From positions 1-5,936 of the forward strand of contig JBBRVU010000231.1 of NCBI GenBank assembly GCA_038246575.1: DNA of 5,936 bases, in the 5' to 3' direction. This stretch comes from JACCUZ01 sp038246575 (GTDB lineage Bacteria > Actinomycetota > Actinomycetes > JACCUZ01). The notes beneath the pieces were generated by a model. That model did no database searches. It was not told the origin of the DNA and saw nothing but the letters and a program-made list of their open reading frames with translations. This document shows positions 5,209-5,936 of the stretch, one piece after another (position 1 is the first letter of the stretch; every line of letters starts with the position of its first letter). The position numbers were made by a program, and so were the translations under genes.

Positions 5209-5221
5209 GGCGGTGACCCTA
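5209..5221 (-). promoter_or_regulatory. Candidate -10 element for the SDR gene, overlapping the GT2 stop codon
   Basis: Minus-strand TAGGGT (5221-5216) is followed by 7 nt and then the SDR ATG. Its first three bases are the TAG stop of the glycosyltransferase gene. Hexamer and spacing are identical to those before pheA. It would allow a leaderless SDR transcript independent of the upstream gene. The same AGGG could instead serve as a modest ribosome-binding site in a GT2-SDR operon message. Confidence 0.4.
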
Positions 5222-5936
5222 CGCAGGGGGCGCGCCTGTCGCGGACGGACCCCGCCCTGCCGACCCAGACGGCGGGTCGTACACCCCCGTGGCCGCTCTC
5301 AACAAGATGCGGACGAGCTCGAGCTGAGCACCCCGCCCGTGGATCTTGGTGGGTGTGAGCCCGCTGGATGGGTACCGCCGCGTCACGGGTACCTCCGCGC
5401 AGCTGTACCCCAGCCGAGCGGCACGGATCGGCAGGTAGGCCAGCAGCTCGTACGAATCGAAGACGTCTCGGAACGGTGCGACGCGCGGATCGGTCAGCAG
5501 GGCACGCGAGTGGCCGCGAAACCCGTTCGTCGTGTCGGTGAACCGCTTCCGGGCGGCGAGTGACGTGATTGGCGCGTGCAGCATCTTGATCGCCAAGAGC
5601 CGTTCTCGCGGCGTGTTCTCAGCCACGCCGCCAGCGACGAACCTCGATCCCTGGACGTAGCCGACCCCCGAATCGAGAGCCTCGACGAAACGCTGGACCC
5701 CCTCGGGGTCGTCCTTGCCGTTGCCGTCCATGGTGATTACGCCGTCATATCCCTCGGTGATCGCGTAAGCCATTGCCATGCGCAGCTGGGCGCTGAGCCG
5801 TCCACGGTCCTGCTTGACCAGGAGGGTGCGCACTCCCAGCGAGCGGAGACGGTCAGTGTCGGTCGACCCGTCCGCACTGCCGCCGTCGGCCACCACGATC
5901 ATGGCGCGCTCGATGGCGTGTGAGAGATCGCGGATG
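5219..5936 (-). CDS. Family 2 glycosyltransferase, 5' end missing
   Basis: This GT-A fold glycosyltransferase transfers a sugar from a nucleotide-sugar donor to an unknown acceptor. The frame is open to the right edge, so 238 C-terminal residues are visible and the N-terminal start (the usual IPAYNE-type strand) is lost. Seen in order, counting from the edge, are VADGGSADGS (15-24), equivalent to the usual DDGSTDGT; MDGNGKDDPEG (69-79), holding the acidic metal-binding position; VQGSRF (94-99); TNGFRG (136-141); a YELLAYLPIRAARLGY segment (162-177); PVTRRYP (183-189) and TPTKIHG (194-200). The GNGKDDP form resembles a GT2 subgroup with DGNxKD rather than the common DADGQ. No C-terminal membrane helix is present; the last about 20 residues are rich in Gly, Ser, Ala and Pro and probably disordered. 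The Met at 5902 is internal, not the start. Confidence 0.85.
   Translation of the reverse strand, partial: IRDLSHAIERAMIVVADGGSADGSTDTDRLRSLGVRTLLVKQDRGRLSAQLRMAMAYAITEGYDGVITMDGNGKDDPEGVQRFVEALDSGVGYVQGSRFVAGGVAENTPRERLLAIKMLHAPITSLAARKRFTDTTNGFRGHSRALLTDPRVAPFRDVFDSYELLAYLPIRAARLGYSCAEVPVTRRYPSSGLTPTKIHGRGAQLELVRILLRAATGVYDPPSGSAGRGPSATGAPPA

Noticed and set aside
4387..5358. Plus-strand open frame opposite the SDR gene and GT2 3' end
   Set aside because: It is antisense to an SDR gene with complete motifs, spans two real genes, and shows no recognisable domain.

Overview
The window looks like a chromosomal segment from a high-GC actinobacterium. Base composition is strongly GC-rich. A prephenate dehydratase gene sits next to a DUF4446 gene, a pairing I associate with Actinomycetota, and several genes carry a TAnnnT hexamer 6-7 nt before the start codon, the layout expected for leaderless transcripts in that phylum. 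The genus cannot be decided from this sequence.

Layout, left to right. Positions 1-145 are the transposase-start end of an IS481-type insertion sequence that runs off the left edge. It abuts a GCTAGC hexamer that fits the NCTAGN target of IS481-type elements. Just beyond lies a minus-strand pair: a DUF4446 membrane protein (1246-1659) followed by pheA (186-1139), whose 3' end is about 40 bp from the IS. A 42-bp gap at 1660-1701 separates this pair from a divergent plus-strand operon, larB-larC-GDT1 (1702-4293). LarB and LarC are two of the three enzymes that make the nickel-pincer nucleotide cofactor. The third gene encodes a six-helix TMEM165/GDT1-type cation transporter. That operon converges, with 3 bp between stop codons, on a second minus-strand pair: a GT2 glycosyltransferase (5' end cut off by the right edge) and a short-chain dehydrogenase/reductase (4297-5208).

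How the genes relate. LarB (carboxylation and hydrolysis of NaAD) and LarC (CTP-dependent nickel insertion) act in one pathway. LarE (sulfur insertion) and the client enzyme (a LarA-type racemase) are not in the window. The GDT1 transporter may supply or balance a metal for this pathway, but that is inference. PheA makes phenylpyruvate for phenylalanine synthesis, and the DUF4446 protein has no assigned role. The GT2 and SDR genes are closely spaced but show no clear shared pathway.

The most notable non-coding signals are two. A perfect 12-bp inverted repeat at the IS end would hide the transposase ribosome-binding site in read-through RNA. Four TAG-type -10 hexamers sit 6-7 nt before starts, including two facing each other in the 42-bp divergent gap and one overlapping the stop codon of the GT2 gene. 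No RNA genes, CRISPR arrays or origins were seen, and every gap between genes is shorter than 110 bp.
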